From contig JADJRG010000013.1 of the NCBI GenBank assembly GCA_016712315.1, forward strand, positions 1,331,001 through 1,395,000: DNA of 64,000 bases, written 5' to 3'. Source of the DNA: Nannocystis sp. Lineage in GTDB: Bacteria > Myxococcota_A > Polyangia > Nannocystales > Nannocystaceae. Numbering within the stretch: the stretch's first letter is position 1; each line of letters begins with the position of its first letter. Below, piece by piece: positions 52,480 through 62,300 of the stretch. The position numbers and the translations under genes were made by a program. Under the pieces are notes generated by a model, which was given only the letters and a program-made list of their open reading frames with translations, did no database searches and was not told the origin of the DNA.

Positions 52480-53460
52480 TCACGGCGCCGGCCACACGTA
52501 TCCGGCGATGAACTCGTACTTGAAGCCGAACATCGACTCCGCGTTGTCGCGCTCGATCGCGCTCGTCGTGTAGAAATGCGCCCCATTCTCGCCCTTGTAG
52601 AGGCGATACAGCGGGATCGCCCCGCACAGCTCCGCGGCCGCGATCTGCCCCATCACCCCCTCGAGGGTCCCGCCGCCCTCACAGCTCGGGCTCTGCGTAT
52701 AGAAGCGCTTGCCGTTGCCCTTCACGCAGCGGTGGAAGGGCGTCAGCCCCGCCGCCGCGTCGGCGTAGAGGTAGAAGAAATTAGCCGCCTCGAGGCTCAG
52801 ATCTCCCGACTGCGCCTCCCCGAGATCGACCGTATAGAAGTGCCCGAGCGTCGGGCTGTTCGAGCGATGCACGCCGACCCGGCAACCACCGATCGCGCCC
52901 TCATCGCAGGCCCCGTCGCAGTTGTCATCGAACAGGTTGCACAGCTCCGCCTTGCCCTCCTTGCACACCTCACCGCACGACGCCCCCTGCCCGAGCGGCT
53001 CCTCGCAGCCGTTCTCTAGCGCTTGGTCGCAGTCGCCAAAGCCCGCGTCGCAGCTCGCGAGCGCGCACTCGCCCGCGACGCACGCCGCCTGAGCGTTCGT
53101 GATCACGCACGAGATCCCGCAGCCGCCGCAGTTCGAGGGATCCCCGGCGAGATCGACGCAGAGCACCCCGCACGGGCTCTGCCCGTCCGCGCACTCGGGC
53201 GGCGGCCCCGTCGTCGAGGTCACGGAGGTCGATGACCCATCGCTCATGTCCCCAGAGTCAGCTCCAGCTCCGCTCGACTCCGCCGTCGACCCCGAGCTCA
53301 CCGTCGCCGTCGACGCGTCCTCGGTCGCGCTCGACTCGCCAGACCCGCTCGCCAAGCCCGCCGAGATCCCCCCGCCGCTAGGGTCCCCCTCGCCGACCGA
53401 GCAGGCCGCCGCGGCGCCCAGCAGGAGCGACGCCTGAAAAACGCCGTAGACGCCGCGCAT
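52480..53460 (-). CDS. lipoprotein with Cys-rich region and DUF5648-like C terminus
   Basis: The 326-residue product has a lipobox (LGAAAAC) and a long Ser/Thr/Gly/Ala linker. A Cys-rich middle follows (CADGQSPCGVLCVDLAGDPSNCGGCGISC, CNLFDDNCDGACDEG). The C-terminal 110 residues carry repeated RxxxSNSPTLGHFYTVDLGEA, GNGKRFYTQSP and GENGAHFYTTSAIE blocks, ending in IAGYVWP. Those G-x-HFYT repeats are typical of DUF5648, a beta-propeller-like module of secreted proteins. The CGGCGxxC element recalls stigma-type motifs in myxobacterial lipoproteins. Function unknown. Confidence 0.72.
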   Translation of the reverse strand: MRGVYGVFQASLLLGAAAACSVGEGDPSGGGISAGLASGSGESSATEDASTATVSSGSTAESSGAGADSGDMSDGSSTSVTSTTGPPPECADGQSPCGVLCVDLAGDPSNCGGCGISCVITNAQAACVAGECALASCDAGFGDCDQALENGCEEPLGQGASCGEVCKEGKAELCNLFDDNCDGACDEGAIGGCRVGVHRSNSPTLGHFYTVDLGEAQSGDLSLEAANFFYLYADAAAGLTPFHRCVKGNGKRFYTQSPSCEGGGTLEGVMGQIAAAELCGAIPLYRLYKGENGAHFYTTSAIERDNAESMFGFKYEFIAGYVWPAP

Positions 53461-53467
53461 CAGCCCC

Positions 53468-54841
53468 TCACGCGAGGATCCCGGTCAGGTGCTCCGTGGT
53501 CTCGCCGCCGTTCCAGCCGAAGCTCGGAGTGTCGATCCCCAGCGCCCGCAGCATCGTCACGTGCGCCTTGGAGATGTTGCCGCCCTGCTCGCGCACATGG
53601 ACACCACGGACCAAGTTGCCGTTGCACCCCCCCGCGAGCACCACCGGCATCTCCGCGACGCTGTGCTGCCAGCCCTCGCCGTACTCCGACACCCCGAAGA
53701 TGCACGAGCGATCGACCAACGTGCTCCCCATCGGGTCTTGGAAGCTCGCGAGCTGGTCGAGCAGCTTCGCGAAGCACTGCATCTGATAGAGCGTGATCGC
53801 CCTGACCTGCTCCCACTGCCCGTCATGACAGATCTGGTGCATCGCGTTGCCGACGCCCAGGTTGCCGAAGACGTGGTTGGTCGCCGGCGAGGTCAACATG
53901 AACGAGAAGACCCGCGTCAGGTCGCAGTGCAGCGCCACCGCCAGGAGCTGCCCCATGATCTCTGTCTTCACGAGCAGATCGCTGGTGTCCGCGGGAGGAG
54001 CCAGCGCCTCTTCACATGTCCCTGAGGTCAGCTCGAGGCGCCGCTGGACCTCATTCAAGTGATCCAGGTGCGCGTCGAGGCGCTGGCGATCACCGGAGCC
54101 GAGCCGCGCGCGGAGGCTCTGCGCGTCCCCCAGCACCGCGTCCAGCAGCTTCGCCCGCCGCCCCACCTGCACCAGGTCCGCGGGCACGTCGAAGAGCATG
54201 CTGTAGAGCTGCGCCGGGTCCATGATCGGCAGGTTCAGCGAGTCCGGCCCGTTGTATGAGATCGCGTTCCAGTGCCCGTAGTCATGGAAGCGGATCGGGC
54301 TCGCGCCCATCACCAACGAGCGGAAGCGCGTCGGGTAGTTGCCATAAAATTGCGGGTGCTTGGCGACGTACTGGTCGAGCGTCGGCCGCAGCGCGGTCAA
54401 CGTGTGCGACGGGTGATCGAAGCCTTCTGGGCGGATCCGGTCGCCGGTCATCGCCACCATGAAGCCGCGCATGTGCCCGTCGCTCTGCCCTGGCGGCAGA
54501 TCCGGCCACGCGGTCTTCGGCTCGAGCCCCGTCGCCACGCTCACCTGGTGCGCCGCGAGCGGCGCGAGCAGCTCGCTCGGCGAGTACCCAGGGCCGACCG
54601 CCGCCGGCGTCCACAGGTCTGGGTGACCACCCTGGCCCTGCGTCTGCCCGTGCCCGCCGTGCCACGAGGTCCCGTTCGCCCAGAAGAAGACCCCAAAGAT
54701 CGGCGCGGAGCTCGGCGCCTCGCCGCGCGCTTGGCGGGTCGAGAACATCGCCTCGAGCGGCGGCAACGCGAGCCCGACGGCGGCGCCGCCGAGCGCCCCA
54801 CGGAGCAAGGTGCGGCGCGGAATTTTTCGATTCGGGATCAT
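53468..54841 (-). CDS. DUF1552 protein with Tat-like signal
   Basis: The 457-residue protein starts MIPNRKIPRRTLLRGALGG, a Tat-type signal, and continues with the DUF1552 pattern (FGVFFWANGTSWHG, LEPKTAWPDLPPGQSDGHMRGFMVAMTGDRI, ...HEDVxHNAISYNGP-like segments). DUF1552 proteins are exported and nearly always paired with DUF1592-type proteins. Its ATG follows the stop of that partner without a gap (TAA then ATG). Biochemical function of the pair is not established; redox enzymes of unknown substrate have been suggested for relatives in Planctomycetes and Myxococcota. Confidence 0.88.
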   Translation of the reverse strand: MIPNRKIPRRTLLRGALGGAAVGLALPPLEAMFSTRQARGEAPSSAPIFGVFFWANGTSWHGGHGQTQGQGGHPDLWTPAAVGPGYSPSELLAPLAAHQVSVATGLEPKTAWPDLPPGQSDGHMRGFMVAMTGDRIRPEGFDHPSHTLTALRPTLDQYVAKHPQFYGNYPTRFRSLVMGASPIRFHDYGHWNAISYNGPDSLNLPIMDPAQLYSMLFDVPADLVQVGRRAKLLDAVLGDAQSLRARLGSGDRQRLDAHLDHLNEVQRRLELTSGTCEEALAPPADTSDLLVKTEIMGQLLAVALHCDLTRVFSFMLTSPATNHVFGNLGVGNAMHQICHDGQWEQVRAITLYQMQCFAKLLDQLASFQDPMGSTLVDRSCIFGVSEYGEGWQHSVAEMPVVLAGGCNGNLVRGVHVREQGGNISKAHVTMLRALGIDTPSFGWNGGETTEHLTGILA

Positions 54842-56572
54842 TTATTCGACCTCCGGGGCGGCTACGGTGCGGAACAGATCGGATGTGACGAACGCGAGCA
54901 GCAGCTCGCGGAAGCGATAACCAGAGGACTCGAACTCCGACTCGAGCGCGCGCAACGCCGGCACCTCCGTCGTCGCCTCGAGGCGGCCGCTCGAGTGGCG
55001 ATGGAGCTGCGTGATCATGCAACGACCGACCCGTACGTCGTCGACGAGCATCGTCGCGAGCTCCCGCGCCGAGGCGAGCGGCACCCCGTCGAGGTCGCCC
55101 GAGACGTCGAGCGTATAACCAGCGCGGTTCTCGGTGCGGAACGCCCCGATCTCATCGAACGCCTCGAACAAGTACCCTGGCGGGTCGATGAAGGCGTGAC
55201 AGCCGGCGCAGGTCGGATCCGCGCGGTGCTGCTCGAGCTTCTCGCGCAGCGTCTTCGCCTCGCCGCCGTCCTCGGGGATCACCGTGCTCACGTCATCGGG
55301 CGGCGGCGGCACGGTCATACACAGCACCCGCTCGCGGATATATTTGCCGCGGCGCGTCGGCGACGTCTCGGTCTCGTGCGCGTTCATCATCAAGAACGCC
55401 GCCTGCGTCAGCATGCCCGCGCGCGGGCCGTCGGCGGGCAGCTCGACCGGCACGAAGGTGATCGCCGTCGCCCCAGGCGCGTCGACCCCGTACAACGCCG
55501 CCAGCTCCGAGTTCACGAAGGTGCGCCGGCTGCTGAACAGCCCCCGGATGTCGCCGCCCTGCCGGTAGATGAGGTCCTCCACCAGCAGATCGATCTCCGT
55601 CCGCGCCGAGCGCGGCAGCGTCGGCGTGAACAGCGGGAACAGCGCGGGATCACGGTGGATGTCGCTGAGGCGGCCCAAGTCGAGGAATTGGGAGAAGAAG
55701 CCCTGGATCGCCGGCCGCGCGCGCGGATCATCCAGCAGCCGCCGCGCCTCCGCCAGCAGCCCCGCGTCGGTGAGCAGATCGCCGCGCTCCGCGGCCTCGA
55801 GCAGCGGCGCGTCGGGCGTCGTGTTCCACAGCAGGAACGACAGCCGGCTCGCCATCTCGTAGCCGTTGAAGCGGCGGAGATCTGGGTCGTCCGCGTCCGG
55901 CTCGCCTAGCTCCACGCGATACAAGAAGTGCGGCGACTGGAGCAGCCCCGCCACCGCGAGCTGGAGCCCGCGCCAAGCGTCGCCGTCCGCCAGCTCGCTC
56001 GCGATCATCAACCACCGCCCGAGCTCCTCCTCGGTCAGCGGTCGCCGATAAGCGCGTCGTCCGAAGCTGGCCAAGAAGCCAGCCACACACGCGTCGCCGG
56101 GCGCCTCAGGCGCGCAGCCGACCAGCGACGCCCGGCGAGCGGGGTCATCAAACACCGCCCGGGAGATCACGTCCGCGGCCTCCTCATATCGCTGCGCGCC
56201 GACCTCCGAGAGCGTCGTCGACGCCGCGCCGATGTTGAAGAAGAGGTACGGGTTCGTGTCCGGCTCGAGCGCCGGCGTCGGCAACCCCGGCCCCAGCAGA
56301 TCGTCGATCGAATTGCGGTACTGGGCCTCCGTGAGCCGCGGCAGCACCGGCGATCCTGGCTCAAATTCTGCCATCGAGCCGCCGCTGTCCGCGTCCCCGC
56401 CGCTGTCCACGTCCCCGCCCTCACCCGCCGAGGCCGAAGAGTCGCCCGAAGAAGGACCCTCCGACCCCTCTGCTTGCTCCGGAGCGCCGCTGTAGCAGCC
56501 CGCGCTCGTACCGATAAGAAGGGCGCTGATGAGGCCGCCGACGTGACGCCATGCCATGCCACCTTGTCTCAT
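54842..56572 (-). CDS. DUF1592/DUF1588/DUF1595-type lipoprotein
   Basis: The 576-residue product has a lipoprotein signal (LISALLIGTSAGC), a Ser/Gly/Asp linker and then the usual domain series of this family: LTEAQYRNSIDDLLG (DUF1587), YRRPLTEEELGRWL (DUF1595), MASRLSFLLWNTTPDA (DUF1592), FVNSELAALYGV and a heme-like CAGCHAFIDPPGYLFEAFDEIG motif (DUF1588/DUF1585 region). The C-x-x-CH in CAGCH is a single c-type heme site. It forms a two-gene unit with the DUF1552 gene. Start could be the second Met (residue 6). Confidence 0.88.
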   Translation of the reverse strand: MRQGGMAWRHVGGLISALLIGTSAGCYSGAPEQAEGSEGPSSGDSSASAGEGGDVDSGGDADSGGSMAEFEPGSPVLPRLTEAQYRNSIDDLLGPGLPTPALEPDTNPYLFFNIGAASTTLSEVGAQRYEEAADVISRAVFDDPARRASLVGCAPEAPGDACVAGFLASFGRRAYRRPLTEEELGRWLMIASELADGDAWRGLQLAVAGLLQSPHFLYRVELGEPDADDPDLRRFNGYEMASRLSFLLWNTTPDAPLLEAAERGDLLTDAGLLAEARRLLDDPRARPAIQGFFSQFLDLGRLSDIHRDPALFPLFTPTLPRSARTEIDLLVEDLIYRQGGDIRGLFSSRRTFVNSELAALYGVDAPGATAITFVPVELPADGPRAGMLTQAAFLMMNAHETETSPTRRGKYIRERVLCMTVPPPPDDVSTVIPEDGGEAKTLREKLEQHRADPTCAGCHAFIDPPGYLFEAFDEIGAFRTENRAGYTLDVSGDLDGVPLASARELATMLVDDVRVGRCMITQLHRHSSGRLEATTEVPALRALESEFESSGYRFRELLLAFVTSDLFRTVAAPEVE

Positions 56573-56620
56573 GCTTCGAGGCCGAGCGCAATCGCGCTCA
56601 ACCGCGCCGCGATCGCCCCG

Positions 56621-58018
56621 CTACCGCCCCTCTACCGCCACCGCGCGCGCGCGCAGCAGCTCAGCCGCGACCGCCGACTGCAGCTCTACGGCCGGCCTCG
56701 GCCAGATCCCAAAGACCAAGAGCACCGCCCCGAGCAGCGCGAACCCGAGCCGTTCGCGGCGGTGCAGCCGCTGCGTCAGCCCGCCCTGCGCTGGCGCGCC
56801 GGTGAACAGAGAGAAGTAGATCCGCATCACCGCCAGCCCGCCGAGCGCCGACGCCAACGCCACCGCCACGCTCAGCCCCGGGAAGACATGCACAGCCCCG
56901 TCGAGCAGCATCTCCTGGCCGACAAAGCCATACGTCCCCGGAAAACCGACCGTACCCACGCCGAAGACGAGGAACATGGTCGCGAGCAGCGGCGTGCGCT
57001 CATAACCCCCATGAAGCCGATCGACCCGCAGGGCCCCGCGCCGCGCCTCGAGCACCCACAGCGCCAGCCCCAGCCCCGCCAGCGCGACCCCGCTCGACAG
57101 CCAAAACGCCAGCGCCCCGGTCACGCCCTCCGCCGACAAGCACTCGAAGCCGAGCATCACCAGCGCTGACTGGCTCATAAAAATATACCCGTACGCTCGC
57201 CGCGCGCCGCGCTGCACCAGCGCCATCGCCGAGCCGTAGAGCGCGGTGATGATCGACGCGACCCCCACCACATCGAGCGCCGCCGCCGGCTCGCTCGGGA
57301 TCACCAGCGTCGCCGCCACATAGGCCCCCACCTGCGGCGCGTTGAACAGCGTCGACACCCCCAGCGGCGCGTGCTCAAAGAGCTCGGGCATCCACGAGTG
57401 CAGCGGAAAGATCCCCTTGCGGATCATCACCGCGAGCACCAAGAGCACCGACGCCAACAGCCCGTGCTCCCCGCCCGTCAGCGCCACCCCGCCGATGAAC
57501 GCGGCCGCGCCCGCGCCCATATAAATCGCGAACACCCGCAGCGCCGGCCGCCCCGCCGCGCCCGCCGAGCGCAGCTCGAGCAGCGGCGGCAGCGCCCCCA
57601 AGCACCACATCGCCGCCATCACCGCCGGCTCGCGGGTGGCGAAGGTCGCCAAGAGGACCGCCTGGGCGAAGAGGTTGCGGCGGAGCAGGCTCGCGCGCAG
57701 CGCCGTCCGCGGCGCCACCATCACCGCGACCAACGAGATCAGCGCCGCGAACACCAGCAACGGCGCCGAGAGGCGATCGAGGCGCAGCACTGGGTGTCCA
57801 AAGAGCCATGTGAGAGGATCCAGCGGATCCGCGAGCGCGAGCGAAGGATCTGCCAGGTGAACCACCAGCGCCGCGATCGCCAGGCCGACGTCGATGAGCG
57901 CCGCGACGATCGCCGCGCGCCTGGTCACCAGCGTCCCGCCCAGCGCCGTCGCCAGCGCCGCGACCAGCGGCACCGCGATCATCAAGCTCAAGAGCGGGAA
58001 CGTCAGCTCAGCCGTCAC
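56621..58018 (-). CDS. NuoM/ND4-like membrane antiporter subunit of the DAB operon
   Basis: The 465-residue membrane protein is of the proton-antiporter-M family: about 12-14 hydrophobic helices, with MIRKGIFPLHSWMPELFEHAPLGVSTLFNAP matching the conserved Lys and HxWxP...ApxxvSaLl block of NuoM/MrpD. It starts at GTG 58018 and overlaps the preceding NuoL-like gene by 11 bases. No other complex I gene is present, so it belongs with dabA. It probably forms a second proton channel of the carbon uptake complex; a second antiporter-like subunit is not universal in DAB systems. Confidence 0.85.
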   Translation of the reverse strand: MTAELTFPLLSLMIAVPLVAALATALGGTLVTRRAAIVAALIDVGLAIAALVVHLADPSLALADPLDPLTWLFGHPVLRLDRLSAPLLVFAALISLVAVMVAPRTALRASLLRRNLFAQAVLLATFATREPAVMAAMWCLGALPPLLELRSAGAAGRPALRVFAIYMGAGAAAFIGGVALTGGEHGLLASVLLVLAVMIRKGIFPLHSWMPELFEHAPLGVSTLFNAPQVGAYVAATLVIPSEPAAALDVVGVASIITALYGSAMALVQRGARRAYGYIFMSQSALVMLGFECLSAEGVTGALAFWLSSGVALAGLGLALWVLEARRGALRVDRLHGGYERTPLLATMFLVFGVGTVGFPGTYGFVGQEMLLDGAVHVFPGLSVAVALASALGGLAVMRIYFSLFTGAPAQGGLTQRLHRRERLGFALLGAVLLVFGIWPRPAVELQSAVAAELLRARAVAVEGR

Positions 58019-59360
58019 GCCGCACCTCCGACCCGTCCGCGGCGCGGCCGCCGAGCCACGCGCACCAGCGATGCTCGAGCCGATCGAGCGCGCGAAGGAG
58101 CCCGAGCGCCGGCGTGATCACGCGCAGCAGCAGCTCATCGAGGCGCCAGCGCGCCAGCGCCGCCGCGTAGAGTCGCCGTCGGACCCGCGGCGGGAGCAGC
58201 CGCTCGAGGTATCTCCCGGTGCGGGGCAAGTGCCCGCCCACCGCCACCTCGAGGCGCTGGAAGTCGTGCAGCAGCGACGGCGAGCGCAACAGCTGGAGGG
58301 AGCGAACGCTCGCGTGGCCGAGCATGTGGATCAGCGGGATCCAGCGCAGCCCGAGCCCGATCTCCACCAAGATGATCCCTACCTGCGTCAGCGACGCGTA
58401 CGCCAGCGCCGTCTTGATGTCGCTCTGCGCCCGCCCGACCATCGTCGCGTGGATCGCCGTCCCGAGGCCGAACACCACCGCCATCGCCGCGACCGCCGGC
58501 GCCTGATCCAACACCGGCCCCATCCGCAGCAACAGGAACGCCCCCGCGTGCACGCTCAGCGCCCCGTAGAAGATCGCGCTCGACGGCGTCGGCCCCTCCA
58601 TCGCCCGCGCGAGCCACCCCGAGAAGGGCAACTGCGCGCCCTTGCCGAGCGTCGCGAAGAGCAGCAGCGCCCCCACCGCGCTCGCCTGACCGCTCGACAG
58701 CGGCGACGGCCCCTCGGGCCACGAGGCCCCGAGGAACGCGTCGAAGTTGCCGGTGTGCGCGATGTGATGGATCAGCACCGCCGCGCCGAGCAAGCCGAGG
58801 TCCGTCGTCCTGTAGACCGCCAGCGTCCAGAGCCCGTTGCGCACCGGCGCCGGGCGCTCGTGGAAGAACGCGATCAACAGCGCCGACGACAGCCCGACCA
58901 TCTCCCAGCCGGCGAAGACCACCTCGATGCTCCCCGCCAGCACCACCAGCAAGATCCCCAGCGAGAACAGGCAGAGCGACACGAAGTAGCGGTTGTAGCC
59001 GGGCTCGCGGTGCAGGTAACGGTCGGAGAAGACCGCGACGACCCCGATCAGCACGACACACAAGGTCGAGAACGTGAGCGACAGCGGGTCCGCCAGCAGC
59101 CGCAGCTCGAAGGACGTCGCGCCGGCGACGAACCAATGCCCCAGCGAGATCGTGTGATGCTGCGCCTCGAGCGGCACAGACAGCCCCGCCGCGATCAACA
59201 GCGCTAGCGCCGTCAGGCCGAAGACCGCCCGCGCGAGCGCGCTGGTGAGCCGCTCGGTCAGCGGCCGCGACAGCAGCGACGCCGCGCCGAGCGTGAACAG
59301 CAGCGCCGCCGGCAGCCCCAGCGCCGCCTTCACGAGCGCGTCGAACAGCGACCAGCTCAC
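58008..59360 (-). CDS. dabB: NuoL-like proton-channel subunit DabB
   Basis: The 450-residue protein starts at GTG 59360, overlapping the dabA stop, with a GGGGGG Shine-Dalgarno sequence. It matches the NuoL/MrpA family: FSTLCVVLIGVVAVFSDRYLHREPGYNRYF, EVVFAGWEMVGLSSALLIAFF, KGAQLPFSGWLARAMEGPTPSSAIFYGAL (conserved Lys and AMxGPTPvSA). DabB couples DabA to the proton gradient. The longer upstream frame is inside dabA and not used. Its soluble tail (RLLPPRVRRRLYAAALARW) is helical. Confidence 0.88.
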   Translation of the reverse strand: MSWSLFDALVKAALGLPAALLFTLGAASLLSRPLTERLTSALARAVFGLTALALLIAAGLSVPLEAQHHTISLGHWFVAGATSFELRLLADPLSLTFSTLCVVLIGVVAVFSDRYLHREPGYNRYFVSLCLFSLGILLVVLAGSIEVVFAGWEMVGLSSALLIAFFHERPAPVRNGLWTLAVYRTTDLGLLGAAVLIHHIAHTGNFDAFLGASWPEGPSPLSSGQASAVGALLLFATLGKGAQLPFSGWLARAMEGPTPSSAIFYGALSVHAGAFLLLRMGPVLDQAPAVAAMAVVFGLGTAIHATMVGRAQSDIKTALAYASLTQVGIILVEIGLGLRWIPLIHMLGHASVRSLQLLRSPSLLHDFQRLEVAVGGHLPRTGRYLERLLPPRVRRRLYAAALARWRLDELLLRVITPALGLLRALDRLEHRWCAWLGGRAADGSEVRRDG

Positions 59361-62300
59361 GCGCCCCCCGTGATCTGCGCGAACGGCAGGTGGTCGCGGC
59401 GCCCGCGATACCACGCCGACGAGCTCGGGGATGTCGCCAAGACCATGTTTTCAGGGACATACTTCTTAAACGACCCGTCGACCCGCAGGGACAGCCCCGC
59501 CCCGTCAGGATCGAGGATCGCGAGCTGGATCCATCGGTGGTCCACCAGCCGCCGCAGCGAGGGATCCGCGGCGAGCACCCGCTCCGCCACCTCGACGCGC
59601 GCCTCGACCACCATCAGAAGGCGCACCGGCTCGTGCAGCTCGACCATCTGCCACGGCAGCCCCGTCCGCAGATCCGACGAGCCGCCGTTCATCACCCCGA
59701 GCAAGCTGACGAGGTTGTGCGGCAGCTTCGAGCCGCTGCCATAGCCCGCGGGGTCGACGTGCGAGAAGTAGTACTCGAGGTTGATCCCCGCGCACACCGG
59801 CACTACCGCGGCGAGCAGCCGGCTCAGGACCGCGCCGTCATCGTCGCGCGTCGGATCGTACGAGATCAAGAACGCCCGACGGTCGCAGAAGAGCCCGCGC
59901 GTGCGCGCGCGCCGACCGACCACCGCCAGCGCGTTGGTCGCGTGTCCGAGCTCCGCCCGCACCTGCGCGAGGTCTTGCGAGCGCGCCTCGACGTGCGCGA
60001 GCGCCAACATCGGCGGCAACCACAGCGGCGCCGACTCGAAGCGGCGGCAGCGCTCGTGCGCGTTGTAGGCGCGAGCGAGCTCGATCGCCCGCCGCGCCCG
60101 CGCGAAGAGCTCCTTGTGCGAGTCGGGCACCAGCTCGACGTCGAAGTATTTTACGGCGTCATCGCAGGTGTTGTGCAGCGCGCCGACGAACCACGTCCCG
60201 CTCGGGATCTCGACCCCCTCCGCCGCCAGCAGCACCCGCACGGCCGGTTCATTCGCCATCTGCGCGAACGCCCGCGCGTTCGGCCCGCCCTTACCGCCGC
60301 CACAAGCCCCGCACTCATAGGCCGAGCCGTGCGGGTTGTTGAGGCTGCTCGATCCATGCCCGACGATCAACACCAGCGGCGAGAGGCGCCCCGCGAGGCC
60401 GCAGAGCGTCAACATCTCGCGGACGATCCCTGCCATCTCTGCGTGGCTATACCCGGCGTGCGCGCCGAGCTGCGGCGTGACCTCAGGCCTGCGCGACAAC
60501 GCCAAGTGGGTGCGACTCGGGGCCTGCACCCAGCGCTCGCCTCGTAGCCGCAGCGACGCGGTCAACCGCGGAAAGAGCACCCTCGACACCAGCGGGACCA
60601 CGGCGAGCAGACCAAACGCCGCCGTCAGCAGCGAGCCCCGCGCGAAGGTCCGGGTACCCACCTCAAAACCGCGACGCAAACGACCGACCAGACGTCGCCC
60701 GCGCGCCCGCGTCACCGCGCGCCTGGCGAAGTCGGCGTCGACCTCCTCTTCGACCTCGTGCGTGGGTCGGATCGCGATCGGGCACAGCGGCGTCGGATAC
60801 GCGTCTTCGGCGCCGCGGTAGTACATCGCCACCCCAAAGAACCCGGCGAAGCCGATGGTCTCGCACTCGGGTGAGATCTCCTCCAGGTGGCGGCGCAGCG
60901 ACTCTTCGCGGTCATCGATGCAGAAGACCGCCTGAAACGAGCTCGATTCGCTGCCAATGCCCGGCGCCGGTCGCCGAGCGTGCTGCGCCAGCGCATCGAG
61001 CGCCTCCACCCGTTGCCGCCGCTCGTACGCGAGGTGAAAGATCCGCCGGCGCTCGACCCCAGAGAAGGAAGAGATCTCGCCGAGCAGGGCCGCCGACTCC
61101 TCTCTATCCAACCGCTCCAGCGCCGCACCGTCGATCCCCAGCGCCTGCGCCACCTGAAACAACCCCGCAGCCCGTGCTTCCTCACTCGGCGGCGGCGGCG
61201 GACGAATTTGGGGGATAAGCCACCCACGGAGCGCCGAAAGATCGCCCGCGAAGCCGAGGTGCTCACGCGCAAGCACAGCCAGCGCCGCACGCTCCGCGCA
61301 CAACAACGCCGCCAAGAAGTCCATCAGACGGGCTGGTGGAGCCTGCACAGGCACCCGATCCGGCCTCGACTCGATCTGCCGAAACATGCCCGCCCAACCG
61401 CGAATTGCCAGCAATTCAGCCGTAATCACCGGCTCATAGGCATCCGGCGTCACCCCCATCGCGGCCAACGAGCGGAGCACAGAATCGACCGCATCACCGC
61501 CGCGACGACTCTCCTCCGCGATCACCGCGGCCAGCGCATCTCGCCAGCGCTCGCCCCCTCGGGACTCGCCATAAACCGCCGAGAACGCGGCTAAAAAGCC
61601 CTCCTCCCGCGCAGCCAGCCCCCAGTACGCGATCCCTTGGTCCAAGAACGCACCCGCGAGGCGGATGAGCAACGGCTGCACCAACCGGTCGGCGTCGGCC
61701 TGCGGGCCTGCGTCCGCCGCCAGCCGCAGGAGATCTCCCAATCGCAGCGGATATGACGCCCCCACGTGCTCGGATGGCGCCTTTCGCGCGACGCCCAAAC
61801 AAGCGGTCCACAGCCGTTGAACGATCCCTGTCTCCAGGGCAGCCGGGCTGCGGTCACGCCCGAGGGCGCTCCGTGCCCGGTCGAGGAATCCTCGCCGCAG
61901 CTCCGGCGGCAGATCTCGCCGAAGGTGCTCCAGCACCCGTGTTTCGGCCAGTAGCCAGCGCAGCTCCGGCTCGCCCGGCTCGATAAACACCAATTGCACC
62001 ATCGCCTGCCGCAGCGCCTGACGGGTCGTGAGGCCCGCGACGGGCGCCGTCGCCGTCGCCCCGAGGTCCTCGGCGATCACGGCCTGCAAATCTGCGCTCA
62101 AGATCCGCCCCCGCGACAGCTCCGCGTGAAACCGCTCTTCGCTGAGGAACGGCTCACAACCCAGCGCTTGACCCCCGCGGACCACCGCCTCTTCAAAGGG
62201 CACCCCTTCGAACGCGTGCAAGGTGTTGTGGTGGACGAAGATGGAGATCGGCCCCTGCGCGGGCAGCAGGTGAGCCGCATGCTCGACCGCCGCCAACACC

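Noticed and set aside
56621..59360. Complex I (nuo) or Mrp antiporter operon
   Set aside because: Only NuoL- and NuoM-like genes are present, directly coupled to dabA; no other Nuo or Mrp subunit occurs.
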